Shown here in pieces: positions 20,201 to 30,300 of a stretch of 64,000 nucleotides of DNA (within the stretch, counting starts at the first letter, position 1; the number at the start of each line of letters is the position of its first letter). The position numbers were made by a program, and so were the translations under genes. Source of the DNA: Anthonomus grandis grandis (lineage: Eukaryota > Arthropoda > Insecta > Coleoptera > Curculionidae). The stretch covers positions 12,302,518 to 12,366,517 of the forward strand of contig NC_065563.1 of the NCBI RefSeq assembly GCF_022605725.1. The letters are read 5' to 3'. The notes beneath the pieces were generated by a model. The model had not been told where the DNA came from. It saw nothing but the letters and a program-made list of their open reading frames with translations, and made no database searches.

Positions 20201-21945
20201 CGAACCCATATTAATATGAACTTTTTGCCTTATTTTCATACAAGGATTACGCCCCTGAAAGGATGCCGCTTACTTTTGAATCACCCTGTATATATATTTT
20301 TGTAGGTCAAGCGTCCCTTATATTGCCATGTATATCGTCTCTATGGGGTCGGGCTGGTTGTGCGACTGGATCATTAAGAAGAACTACATTTCAGTTACTA
20401 ACGCCCGAAAGCTTTTCACCACTATCGGTTAGATTTCCCTTAAATTCATTCTTTTCTTGTTGTTTCATAATAATGGGGTTTTTAGCCTCAGTGGGGCCAG
20501 CGATCTTTCTAGTACTGGCCTCATATTCTGGCCAAAATGGGGCTTTAGCAGTGACCATGTTCAGCATAGCGATGGGGTTCATGGGCGCCTTTTACTGCGG
20601 AATGAAGATCAACGCGTTAGATTTGTCCCCGAATTACGCCGCCACCGTTATGGGGATTGAGAATACTGCCGGGGCCGTCACTGGTATTATCACTCCTTAT
20701 TTGGCCGGGGTCTTAACCCCGCATGTAAGTTATTTCTTAATTTTTTTTTTTAAATGTATATGGTTTGGAGGATTGTGTTTTTCTTCAGAACTGTCTAAAT
20801 ACATTGGAGGTATGGTGCGCTGTTAACAGGTTAGGCTTGAATGGGGCTAAGTGTAGTGTGGTCAGTTACTCTAGATCAAAAACATCCTTAAATTTTAATT
20901 ACTTTATTAATGATACTATTTTGAGTAAATTAGAGCAAATTACTGATCTTGGTATAACCTTTGACTCTGAATTTACATTCGTTCCACACTTCAATAACAT
21001 AGTCAAGTCAGCCCTGAGAAGGCTTGGGTTCATAATTAGAAGTTTTACTTTGGAATCTACATTAAGACTGCTTTTCTGTTGCTTTGTGAGATTAAAACTG
21101 GAGTTTGGCTGCATTATATGGAACCCGCTCTATCAGAATCATGTTGGTCTCCTTTGCTGTAGATTTGCTAAGTTTTTGGCCTTCAGGCAAGGTAAGAGGG
21201 TTTGATCATCGGCAACTATTGGAACGCTTCAATCTACATCCATTACATCTCAGAAAAATAATCTTCTCTGTAAAATTCCTGCATGGATTCATTGATAGTC
21301 CTGTACTTCTTTCTGGTATACGTTTCATGGTGCCTAGGCTTAATGCTAGACATCCCCAAACATTCTTTCTGCCAAGGCCTCATACTAACATCCTGTTGAA
21401 ATCGCCACTATATATAATATGCACTATATTTAATCGGATCTGTCACATGTGCGATATAAATTTCTCTCCGGTTCATGTGATTATCGATATCTTGGTGGAT
21501 CATTACTCTTGGGATTAGATGACTTTTGAGAATGTGACTTTACTTTACTGTTTTCCTTTTCTTTTCATTCTTCATTCTTTTAGGTTTGTTTGTGTGTGTT
21601 TTTTTTTAACTCTATTTTTCATTGTTTTGCAACTGTTTCCTGTTATTGAGCAAGTTGCCTGTTGGAAATAAAGGCTTATTATTATTATTATTATTTCTAT
21701 GGGGAATAGAACGAGATCAGTGACATCCTGATGTCATCGTTCTCTCTGTCACATGACTTTTAAGGCTAAAGTTTTTGATCCTACAGGAAAGTCTGACGGA
21801 GTGGCGGGAAGTGTTCTGGATCGCCTTCGGCGTATTCTTCGCGACGAATATTTTTTATTTGATCTTCGCTAGCGGCGAGGTGCAAGAGTTCAACAGGAAC
21901 GAGGAGCGTTACAACGACGGGAGCAAGACAGACGGGGGATGTTAG
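8252..21945 (+). CDS. SLC17-family major facilitator transporter (putative inorganic phosphate cotransporter/sialin type)
   Basis: Nine exons join with consistent phases: 8252-8282, 8339-8469, 8524-8772, 8838-8937, 17501-17689, 17752-17932, 20306-20427, 20486-20724, 21787-21945. They give 466 aa and a TAG stop. The start ATG is the first in frame and its exon ends at a gtgagt donor. The protein begins with QRYVLGIMGFLAIVNSYTMR (membrane segment 1). It carries the loop GGYLSEKYGGK typical of the family, EGLGEGTTYPALNALLASWVP near residues 133-153, SPNYAATVMGIENTAGAVTG late, and a hydrophilic C-tail. Length matches insect SLC17 proteins (about 460-500). Family members move organic or inorganic anions with Na+ or H+; the substrate of this paralogue cannot be read from sequence. 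Introns 4, 6 and 8 hold transposons; the coding sequence is undamaged. Confidence 0.93.
9235..9602 (+). repeat. Left long TIR of the 8.1-kb DD41D element
   Basis: Pairs with 16998-17340 in reverse complement from the outermost cagggtgtca through cctgtaagtgttttaa and on to about gaaacatgt. Differences are mostly short indels in the middle. Confidence 0.85.
9696..10772 (-). CDS. Intact DD41D mariner-group transposase
   Basis: An uninterrupted frame; the likely start is the Met of MVYTLRQRIEMIF at 10772, with an in-frame Met six codons upstream at 10790. The N-terminal third has two helix-turn-helix stretches (TAEVFNNRNPN, TVARLTGMSHETVRRAL). The catalytic core shows FSDE (first Asp), QQDGATPH (second Asp) and SPDLTPLDFFLWG (third Asp), with exactly 41 residues between the last two. 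The protein ends with EHLLK. It would cut and paste elements bearing the flanking TIRs. The retrotransposon inserted just upstream of the start probably separates the gene from its promoter and right TIR. The coding region shows no inactivating change. Confidence 0.88.
   Translation of the reverse strand: MVYTLRQRIEMIFIYGEQGKCARRTAEVFNNRNPNCNVSHRYILDVVAKFNETGSVGNKKRASRRVLNEDAQVEILGTFVAEPTNSLRTVARLTGMSHETVRRALQLHKYHPYKMQILQELHEDDFDRRIEFCEIMSNLINTRAIVVSNICFSDECTFFLNGHVNRQNCRYWSEDNPHIFRESATQRPQKINVWAGILGNAVIGPLFIEHKLTRELYLHLLKDVIDPLITTELENQVGNILQENELHFQQDGATPHYFRPVREWLNNRFPNQWIGRRGPIEWPARSPDLTPLDFFLWGHIKSVVYKTQPDDIEDLKRRITEASRAIPEEVFQNVREEFGNRLYFCLENNGKHFEHLLK
12733..14273. mobile_element. Complete Tc1-like transposon (1541 bp) inside the retrotransposon
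   Basis: The ends cactatcggacaaaagtaga (12733) and its inverse at 14273 are flanked by TA at 12731-12732 and 14274-14275. A second, inner copy of the agtagagaaac motif lies near 12915 and, inverted, near 14080. Each end therefore has two direct repeats, the IR/DR arrangement known from several Tc1 families. The transposase between is intact. Confidence 0.9.
13011..14024 (+). CDS. Intact Tc1-like DD34E transposase
   Basis: 337 aa from the ATG at 13011. The first 115 residues hold the paired-like HTH (LRRKIVDAHKSGIRQVDISK) and a GRPRKT hook. The catalytic triad is present: FTDESKF (Asp), FLQDNDPKH (Asp) and PIENLWEEL (Glu). The last two are 34 residues apart, the Tc1 signature. Length is that of functional Tc1 transposases (about 340). 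The absence of any frame damage, and insertion into an already inserted retroelement, suggest a recent arrival. Confidence 0.93.
   Translation: MPRGRYLSEDLRRKIVDAHKSGIRQVDISKTLNLHKSVVSKTISNFKTRNSTKSIKKSGRPRKTTKHMEMMIKRIAQSDPHKSANKILSELPGVNVSSKTIQRRLREGGLFSRRAAKKPFISKKNQKARLNFAQKYLHWTTNDWKKVLFTDESKFNLFGSDGISWVHRPQGKRFDPRYTQPTVKHGGGSCMVWSCFSGFGTGPLHIIEGIMDRFVYLDILQNVMLPFAEDNLPLTWIFLQDNDPKHKSKVVKDWFLSENIRVMDFPAQSPDLNPIENLWEELDRRVRQHQISNKNDLIKVLQDSWNSIGEETIMKLLESMPNRCREVIANKGYSTYY
15600..16706 (-). CDS. Retrotransposon ORF1 protein with PHD-like and CCHC zinc motifs
   Basis: 368 aa. Residues 1-52 carry a Cys-rich PHD-like pattern (CNVC, CDGC, CKAC, HCKKC). A short coiled-coil-like stretch around DEIIALLKRKIEDLEN follows. 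After a basic middle, there are Cys/His knuckles CFNCQEHFHRGDNC and CESCSGSHSSRDC near residues 280-315, the gag-type RNA-binding signature. ORF1 proteins bind the element RNA and chaperone its integration. Its stop overlaps the ORF2 start: ATG GCT GA contains both. The frame is intact. Confidence 0.82.
   Translation of the reverse strand: MECNVCKDKNNVFKCDGCRKGVCKACAGLTASEVKVLQLSARVMIFHCKKCISLETCRLLQNTIEDKTTIISTKDEIIALLKRKIEDLENTQKSSNSLTITYSNALSNPVKQVQSKHTNHNLPSLIIKPKRNQSIEKMEADLKQNINPSNLKIAIRGTRTTSSGHLIVKCQNKQDLDALKKEADKKLAGYDIDIPKLRKPRIKIPGYDGKIAKEDLEGCIREQNKFIDPNDELNITFLKKVKDRYTVFAECSPSLFHRFMAVGKVFIGWERYAIFEDISVIRCFNCQEHFHRGDNCPNQPVCESCSGSHSSRDCNNAAHKQCKNSINTNNRHKLNYKTDHKANDLDCPSYQYLLSVLRAKIDYGSING
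16998..17340 (-). repeat. Right long TIR of the 8.1-kb DD41D element
   Basis: Inverse of 9235-9602, ending caaattgacactctg before TA. Confidence 0.85.
17978..20288. mobile_element. 2.3-kb DD41D transposon with ~445-bp TIRs filling SLC17 intron 6
   Basis: The left end cagggtgattcaaaagtaagc at 17978 and the right inverse ending caccctg at 20288 are flanked by TA at 17976-17977 and 20289-20290. The arms run to about 18422 and from about 19848, nearly identical apart from a few substitutions and short indels. Removing the element and one TA leaves an intron of about 60 nt, a normal size for this genome. The right end stops 17 nt before the exon at 20306. Confidence 0.92.
18494..19618 (-). pseudogene. 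DD41D transposase with an intron and a single frameshift
   Basis: The start MDFTYQEQADIHIMF at 19618 leads to an HTH. A GT donor after …RETG near 19456 and an AG acceptor near 19402 remove about 55 nt and restore the frame into the linker (QRQEVVGRPR). The core follows: LFTDEAGF, then a MHDSAP motif, then SPDLNPLDFYLWG. One C missing from a C-run near 18812 shifts the frame just after the second catalytic Asp. With it restored, the last two acids would be 41 residues apart. This is the only lesion I see. Confidence 0.8.
20762..21695 (+). pseudogene. 5'-truncated non-LTR retroelement fragment in SLC17 intron 8
   Basis: From about 20780 the + strand encodes the C-terminal third of a reverse transcriptase (CLNTLEVWCAVNRLGLN, then KCSVVSYSRS, then LGITFDSEF), continuing with a frame change near 21110-21190. 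It ends in an aataaaggc plus (ATT)n tail at about 21668-21692, the 3' end of the retrotranscript. It lies in the sense direction of the host gene between the donor at 20725 and the acceptor at 21786. Confidence 0.75.
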
Positions 21946-21988
21946 AGGAAAACCAGCGTTTGCTTATAATCTTATCGTATAATTTATA

Positions 21989-21994
21989 AATAAA
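21989..21994 (+). terminator. Probable SLC17 polyadenylation signal
   Basis: AATAAA 44 bases after the stop codon, with a second AATAAA-like overlap just downstream (aaaataataaattc). Confidence 0.5.
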
Positions 21995-22247
21995 ATAATA
22001 AATTCTTTCTTATCCTAAGACTAATCTTAAAGTCCTTAAGTCCGCTATTATTAAGTGCTAAACTATATTAATATATAAGTTTTAAGGCACATATCACAGT
22101 AAAAAAGTCTCAAAACTACATACTATAAAAAGACATTTTATGACTAAATAAACTCGGAATGTTTTTTGGGGCGACACGGCATTTATTTACTGTTGCCTTT
22201 AATTAACAGACAACGAAATAAATAAATAAACGAGTCAGTTGTCTAGT

Positions 22248-22272
22248 AAGACACATATTACCTATGTGTCTT
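22248..22272. repeat. Perfect 10-bp hairpin
   Basis: aagacacata, five loop bases, tatgtgtctt. It lies about 300 bases past the SLC17 stop; role unknown. Confidence 0.5.
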
Positions 22273-22405
22273 GAAATAACATTAAATTGCAATCAGACAG
22301 TAAAGAAGAAATTAACACTAGAGATGGTGATAAGGTAACTACTCGTTACTCAGCAGTTCGGTTAGTAACGAATATCGATCCGAAAATTAAATTATTATTA
22401 TATAT

Positions 22406-25400
22406 CGTGCGTGCGGAAGAAGACTGTTACAACTCAAAATTTGCACTTTTTAAGATTTCTGCAAAATACGACCTAAAAATTAATTTTCTTTAATCTAGAA
22501 TAGTGTTACATGTTTAGTTCAACTACTTCTCAAGAGATGGTGAGATGTCACACCGGCATATTTAAAAAAAAACATTGCGCTGCTCAACAAAACCGTTGCA
22601 GTTCAGTTTAACACTAGCTCTCAACGGGAAAGGACGGTCCGCTTTGAGCAAAACTGTAACATTTCTATTTGGTGCAAATTGTTAAGTGTTTTTCCTGTTA
22701 AAGAGTGTTTGTGTTTTTTGGTAAGTAAAAATTATATTAATTTTATCTAAAAGAGGGTTACATTTTGAAATATAACTTTTTGGCATTAAAAAATATTAAA
22801 TAGTGTTGATAAGTTATAAGAAAAAAAGAAACATTTTGACTTGTAATGTCTTTGACTAGCCATGTTAATTTAATTTTGTTTTATTCCAAAATGTAACGTT
22901 TTTCTTAAGATATTTTGTCTTAATTCCGTGTATACAGTAAGTTGTTTTAATACGCAACATAGGGTTTAACGTATCAAAATTTAAATTTGTTTCAATTGAA
23001 AAATGGTGAATAGCCAAAATAACATACAAGGTGAAATAAAAGGGATAATTTTTCAATTGCTACTTTTTTTACAAGATTTTACTTATTTCTGCTACTCAAA
23101 CATAACAGCTTACGCCGTTGTTATGTATATCTTTAGGTGGTTTCGAAGTTTTTTGTCTTTGTTAATCCATCAAATGAGTTTAAATTCTTTTACGCAAAAC
23201 CCTTTGCCTCAATTAAGAAAATATACTGCATGTTTATAAGTAAGGTATATTATTTAATTGGATCGTTGAAACAGTTACGTCACATCCTTAGTGTTTGCTA
23301 TGACGTAACATTGCGATCAGCTTAAGCAAATCTTAATTAAATACGTTCGATAATAATACGTCCTTGCAGTGTATAGTATACAGTTGTAGTATACATCTTT
23401 TTAGCACGTATTCGTGCTGTTTGAATACTGTTTTTCACGTTTTTGTTTACCCCTATAAAAATAATTTATGTTGTAATTTGTTTGCAGATTAAAATGACTG
23501 GAACGTATGAAAATCGAAGCTTGCGCATTTTAAAAATGGTAACAAATATTCAAGAAGATGAAATACTTACAACAAATACTTCAAAAGAAAATCAGCTCAT
23601 ATCGGCGGACTTCGAAGGTAGAATAGTAAATAGGCAATAGCCGTAAAGCTTAATTAGATAAATTTCTATTTTTAAGAAAAAGCAAACTGTCAATCTGAAG
23701 AAACATCACAAATCTATAAACAGGGTCAGCAGTTCGGCTCTTTTCAAAAATCTGCTCCCTTGCAAGGTAAAAAAAAAATTAATTTAGACTATATAGGTGT
23801 TTCTATTTAATTTATCTTCTAGAATCTTTACTTTCCTGCTTATCAATACCATCTACGAGCAGTTTATCATCGTGTGTTTATCAAGATAAAACAATCATAT
23901 CAAATATTTCAGAAGAAGATCCAATCACAGCAACTGATTTTGAAGGTATAGAATATGCAAATACTTAATAACTATAAAACTAAATTTTACTATTTCCAAA
24001 TTCTTAGAAAATATAGATTTTCATTTTAAAGAAATTCAGAACCAGGATAGTAGTGATGTTGGCACTCAAAATCAAAACTAATACGTTTTTCCTAGGTAAA
24101 AAAAGTAAGATTAAATATTTTGGTTTTAATTATTTCTTTTAGGAACCTCAGTGCGACGCTCGTCAACCTCTTCAAGTAGTTCATCATCGAATTCATCTGA
24201 CTCATCATCTTCATCAGAATCTGATGGAACATGATCCATTTGGATCAGATGATAGTGTAAAGGATCCATTATACGAGAATAGAAACTCGCCAAATAATTC
24301 TGATACATCGGAAGAAGAGAATATCCATCAACCAAAAAAACGAAAACTTATAAATGAGACTGAAATAAAACAAATGGGCAAAAGGAAAAAGAAAAATGTA
24401 TTATTATGGAAAAAAAATCAAACAAAAATATTAAGGAATACAGGAAAAGCTTACTTTTCCACACAAATAAAAAAAAACGAAGATGGAACAAAAATTAAAA
24501 TGCAAAGAGAACATCCGCAAAAATCCATTCAGTTACCTTGCAATGAGAAATGTCGTTTGAAATGCTATATTAAAATTTTGGAGGAACAACGATTACATAT
24601 TTTTAATGAATATTATAGTCTCGGAGATATTAATAAGCAACGAGAATACATTTCATCTAACATGACGTCAATAAATCCAAAATATAAGTATAGCAATACT
24701 GAACAGCCTAGAAACCCGAATAATGCATTCCATTTTATAATATCAAGCACAAAGGTACGTGTTTGTAAAAAATTTTTTATGGCAACGTTAGCCATAAACA
24801 ACAGAACAATTCAGACGGTACTAAAAAAACAAAAAAGCTGCGAAAGTGGGACAGTGATTAAGACAGACAAAAGGGGGAGGCACCAAAATCATAAAAAGAT
24901 AAGCGATGAAATTAAAACCCAAATAAGAAACCATATTAATTCAATACCTAGAATTGACAGTCATTACTGTCGAAGCAGAACAACCAAAGAGTATATAGAA
25001 GGTGGAAAAAGTTTAATGGATATTCACAGGGACTATGTAAGTCTGAGCAAAAAAAAAATCAAGATTTTGGAAACTACCAGCTTTATAGCAAAATATTTAA
25101 TGAAGAATATAATATTGCATTCCATTTGCCAAAAAAAGATCAGTGCGAGCTCTGTATTGAATATCAAAATGCAACAGATGAAGAAAGGAAGAAATTAGAA
25201 GAAAAGTATAATCGGCATATACAAGAGAAAGAGCTAAGCAGATTAGAGAAGGAGACAGATAAGCAGAATATGGACAGTAATGTAAAAGTGTTAGTGTACG
25301 ATCTCCAAAAAGTTTTACCATGTCCAACGGGACAAGCAAATTCTTTTTACTATGTTTCTAAACTAAATGTATTCAATTTGACCATTTTTGACATAAAAGA

Positions 25401-26857
25401 AACCGAAGGTACTTGTTATGTATGGCATGAAGGCCAATGCTTAAGAGGAGCCAATGATATTGGGACTTGCATTTTGAAATATTTAGAAGGCTTAACTCAA
25501 GAACACTCAGAAAATCTAGATGTAATATTTTACTCGGATAATTGTCCGGGACAAAATAAAAACAAATTTATTTTAGCTCTTTACATCTTTGCAGTAAATA
25601 AATTAAATGTTAATTCCATAACACATAAATTTTTAATTAAGGGACACAGTCAAAGTGAAGGTGATAGCGTTCATGCTAGAATTGAGTCAGAAATTACAAA
25701 ATTTAAAAAAGCCAACCCAATTTACGTACCCGAACAATACATAAGTATAATAAGAAATGCTAAAAAAACGAAAAAATCTTATAAGGTTAATGAACTTTGT
25801 TTTAAGGACATGCTTGATATAAAAAAACTTTCAGCCGATCTGTTTGTAAATCCCCGAAATGTTAGGTTTAATGATTTAAAAGTAATACGGGTAGAAAAAA
25901 ATAAACCAAACAATTTATTTTTTAAATACAGCTACAATGAAAATTATACGGAAAGTGAAATAATAAGTGAAAGGAAAATCATAAATTTTGATAACATTGA
26001 ACTGCAAAACGCTTATTCTAAAAAACCAGGAATTTCTGATGCCAAGAAAAAAGGATTATTAGACCTAATTGAGAAAAAAAAGTGTGTGCCAATGTACTAT
26101 TTGGATTTTTTTCAAAACTTGTAGAAGCTGTATAGCTAAGGTATAAACAGAATCCTTTTTGACTTTTATGTTTCTTTTTAAATTTTTATGTTCTGTTAAG
26201 TTATCTCTAGATTTTTTTAAACATAAAATCTACCTAGGTTAGTGTTTGCTTAACTTTGAGTTAATTGTTAAGCGGCAATTCGATTTTTTTTTAGATTCTA
26301 TGTTTATATTTAGGTTGGAAGTATTTAATACTAAGCCAAAGTTATGTTTTAAAGTGACTTAAGAATTTTTTAATGTTTTAATTTAGCTTTGATATTGTAT
26401 TTGTTTATTTTTTTACTAGATAATAAACTGTTACAAAACTTACCTTTGTGTATATTTTCTGTAAAAGAGAGTTACATAAGCATTTTTGGGGATATTTTGA
26501 TGTTTTAAATGATCCGTATATTTACCGTTTGATTGTTATCTGTTAAATATTTAACTATAAAAGAAAGTTTTAATTGTATATTCTTTAAAAAAAAACAGTT
26601 AAAAAACAACATTAAAAACAACAAAAAAATATTCAAGAGAGTTACATATTCCTGTTTTTACCAAAATAAAAAAACTAAATAATAATGTATCCTAACATCT
26701 TAATGTAACGTCTAAATGCCGTACTTTAACATAATTTTTGTGATTAACTATAAAGTACATTTAATGATAAAAAAACATTTCTAAAATAATAATCTTTAAG
26801 TAGCTCTCCTGAACAGTTACACATTTTGAGATGTAACAGTCTTCTTCCGCACGCACG
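22406..26857. mobile_element. Sola-like DNA transposon with ATAT target duplication
   Basis: Inverted ends of about 35 bp (cgtgcgtgcggaagaagact… at 22406, inverse ending at 26857) differ at about one position over their outer 33 bases. They are flanked by ATAT at 22402-22405 and 26858-26861. A 4-bp duplication fits the Sola superfamily. The encoded protein has the long DDE-like region with YDLQKVLP and YSDNCPGQN motifs that I associate, with limited certainty, with Sola-type transposases. It sits between the convergent 3' ends of SLC17 and IRE1. Confidence 0.75.
23494..26124 (+). pseudogene. Sola-like transposase gene, multi-exon, with homopolymer frameshift
   Basis: Probable 5' exons all in phase 1 lie at 23494-23617, 23677-23766 and 23823-23945, each bounded by GT and AG. 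The first and third both end in a DFEG motif, suggesting duplication. A Ser/Asp-rich stretch from 24143 shifts frame near 24232. The body (24224-25190) is Lys-rich and has CNEKCRLKCY and a KRGRHQNHK segment. A run of ten A at 25049-25058 shifts the frame by one. 25126-26124 then gives QCELC, YDLQKVLPCPTGQ, YSDNCPGQNKNK (probable catalytic Asp) and HKFLIKGHSQSEGD, ending TAG. The slip may be a true lesion or a sequencing error. The family name is inference. Confidence 0.65.
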
Positions 26858-26861
26858 ATAT

Positions 26862-27375
26862 GAAGGGTCTAGAAACCCGCTAACTCCACTTTTTGTTAAA
26901 ATTGGGATATTAAATGCATCTCGTAGCAAATTTTCTTTAGAACAGGGAATATAAAAGAGAGTTATTTCTAAATAGTGATAATCATCAAGTAATATCTTGT
27001 TCACTTGTTTATCCGTTTTTAAATATTAAATTACACGGTATATTCGTTAGGTTACACTGTAGGCGGTTTGTAAGATTGGATCGTTTCAAGGCTGGAGGGA
27101 TGTTGTGGAAAAATACTTCACGTTCAAGGAACGAACTCTACCTATTAAACCGCGATCGATAATCCAGCTCCGACCGCTGAACCGCAATCGGTCGCTTTAA
27201 CTTCTTAATGGCGTAAGCATTACTCAATGTTATCAGTCAGAATTAAGCAAATGATTGAACGTAAACCAGTCAAATTATATCCATATCAATCAGGAAAACT
27301 GTGTATTAATAAATACCAAACAGCCGAGTAACGAGCATTCAACAGTAACGAAAAACAACATCTCTACTTGACTCC
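26862..27375. other. Region downstream of IRE1, no gene seen
   Basis: This is probably IRE1 3' untranslated sequence plus spacer. No convincing poly-A signal on the minus strand was seen close to the stop at 27376. A tagagatg motif at 22318 and catctcta at 27359 are inverted around the whole Sola element, possibly an older host element. Confidence 0.35.
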
Positions 27376-30300
27376 TCAATCCCTTACGGCCCACACCAGA
27401 GGTTCCTCAATAGCTCTCTTCTTTTTTTTACGCATTTTCAAGGGTGCGGGCTCCCTCACTACTTTAACACTGTCATTAAAACTAAGCGTCACCTCACTTA
27501 CGTCCACCGACTTTGGGCTCAAGTTCCGGTACAAACCGCCCGTTTCCCGTAGGAGTTCCGGCCTTTGAAACCGTCGCCTCGGACTGTCCTGTGACGACTT
27601 TTTACGCTCGAAGTGGTCCAGGTTGGTGTCCGGGCGCGACGAGACGATCGGGTTCCTCTCGATGTAGTTGTCCACTTGCGTTTTGAAGTTGCTCGTCGGG
27701 TATCTGCAAGTTAAGTTGCGTTAGCACCCTGTATATTGTCCCTACTCAAAAAAAAAAACACCTGAAGGACTCGTGGTAATAAATGTGAAACGTGTTCTCG
27801 TGAGCGACGCATTGCATGGCGACGTAGGCGTGCGCCAACAGCAAAGGGAACCGGCTGGTCCAATAATTCGTAAAAGCATCCGGGATTTCCCCGAGGGACT
27901 CTTGGGCTTCCCTGGTCAATTCCCGGAAATGGTGTTTCTAAAGAAAAACCATTAACGTTTGCAATAAATGAAATACTAAACAGATTTTTTGACTGAAACA
28001 CTTTTTACGACTTTTTCAACTTTCTAAGTGCCTTAAATTAATTGATTTTTAATTCCATTACAACTGGCTGCAAACGGCTTCATCGTTTCATCACTGGAAA
28101 ACTGCCTGGAAGTAAATATAGTATTTTTCCATAGAAAGTAAATAATTACTTCAGTTGCCTAAGCTACACCAAAATAATGAAATTATTGTTTTTCATTGAA
28201 ATTTGTTTAACTTCCATGGCAGTTGAAGAAATGAATGTACTGGAAAAAGAGCTACACTTGCGTGCATAGAAATCGGCCCACTGTAAACTTTTGACCTTAA
28301 ATTAATTTAAAAAAAAAATTATACATCAGATATGCTGTTTGAAAGACAATTTAATATCCTTTAATATGAGTATAAATTTATGAAAACTTATTTGAACATC
28401 CTATCTTTAGCATAGTAAAATTAATGCATTAAGAAAATTAGGCTTTTTTATTATTAACATAAATAGGGTTATTGACAATTTAAAACTTAACACTTAATTT
28501 TTTAATAATGGGTATGACCTCCTCTTGCTCTAATAACATCTCTCATACGAATAGATTTAATCAAGTTTGCTATTGTTTCTTGTGGGATGTTTAGCCACTC
28601 TTCTTCTCCTGCAACAATAAGCTCTGGGATCGAGTTTGGGGTACGAAGTCTAGCTCGAATTCTTCGTTTTAGCTCATCCCATAAATGTTCGATCGGATTT
28701 AGGTCAGGACTGTATGCTGGCCACTCCATAACCCGAAAACCGACTTCTGCAATGTAATCTTGCACGATTCTTGCGTTGTCATGCATAAAGGTAAATTCAT
28801 CTCCAAAGTAGTCGACGTAAGGTACCACATAAATTGCTAAAATCTCCTCGATATACCTAGCAGCCGTTAAACCTCTTTTTCCGTGAACACGGTCGCCCCT
28901 ACGAATGAACTGAAGGTCGGTTCGTGCCTGTATAGAAATTGCACCCCAGATCATGCAGGAACCACCTCCATAAGCACTTCGCTCTTCAAAGCAGCAATCC
29001 GCAAATCGCTCTCTTGGTCTTCGGCACACTTTCCTTCTTCGGTCGCTACCATCGAGACATATTCTGGACTCATCTGAGAACAGAACAGATCCCCATTGTT
29101 CCAACGTCCAATTCAGATGATCCCTTGCAAAACGCAGGCATGCTTGCCGATGAGCTTTGGAAGAAGTTTTGGACTAATCGCAGGTGTTTTAGGGGTCAGG
29201 TTATTTTTTTGCAGTCTTCGTCTCACTGTCCACTGACTAATAGGCACTTCTCGCACCTCACGGAGCTGTCGTTGCACTTGAACGGCATTAAGCTGACGAT
29301 TTCTTAATATTGTTGACACAATAAAGCGGTCATCATGAGCGGTTGTAAATCACTTCCTACTAGTGTTGGAACAAACCTGCTATTTTCGTATAGCAAATGC
29401 TTTTGCTAATGCGAATCAAAAATAGCTGCTATTTAATAGCAGGTGCTATTTGAGTTTTATTCGATACGTACATGTCGTACATAGCTAGTTCTAGCTGTAA
29501 ACTGTGTAAACTTTAAACTGTTAAATTTTAAACTGTAAAAAGCCACGAGCGGCATGAGCGAATTTGCAAAAGGAACAATTATTATAAACTATAAACAGAC
29601 AGAGTGGACAAAGAAACATCGCTAAAAGCTTTTATTTTTATTCCTTAAATTTTAAAATATTAAAAGCCGACTTCTTTTCAATAACGCTATCGCCAACGCC
29701 GCACCATAATCTGTCGCTGTGCCGCTGCAACCAACTGAACCGACGAGACACCAGACAATCAGCAGCCGAGGTGCCTGCGTAAAAAAATGTAGTTGCTATT
29801 TTAATAACAGCGATTCTTAAACTCATAGCAGTTGCTACTAAACTAAATAGCAGTGAAAAAGTAGCAGACTGCTAAATAGCAACCCAACACTACTTCCTAC
29901 CTGTTCCAGGTCGCCTATGAAAGGATCCAGTCTCCTCATAACGTTGGCACACTCTTCGAACCGCTGCGCGAGTCATATCCAATTGTCTAGCAACAGCTCG
30001 CTGACTAAGTCCATTTTCGATTAAAGCAATAACTTGGGCGACTTTTTGTGGTGTAATATGCATTAAATTAACACACTTGAACATTATTGAGGTTGTGAAA
30101 AACGAATAATATGCAAATTTCAGTTGCAAACGCAATAATTTTATTATTTGACAAGTTTGTTATATTCGTTACAATCACAACATAAACACACACACACACA
30201 AGGTTTATTTGTTTATCGGTTACTACGCATATAAACGATAAGCCTTCTTGATAAATTTCTACTCACATTAAAGGATATTAAATTGTCTTTCAAACAGCAT

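Noticed and set aside
24126..24335. Acidic minus-strand frame (DEDDESDEFDDELLEE)
   Set aside because: It is the reverse of the Ser-rich coding stretch of the Sola-like gene, where tca/tct repeats read as acidic codons.
22318..27366. Larger hAT-like element with tagagatg ends around the Sola element
   Set aside because: The inverted motif is short and I could not find matching 8-bp duplications (attaacac versus cttgactc).
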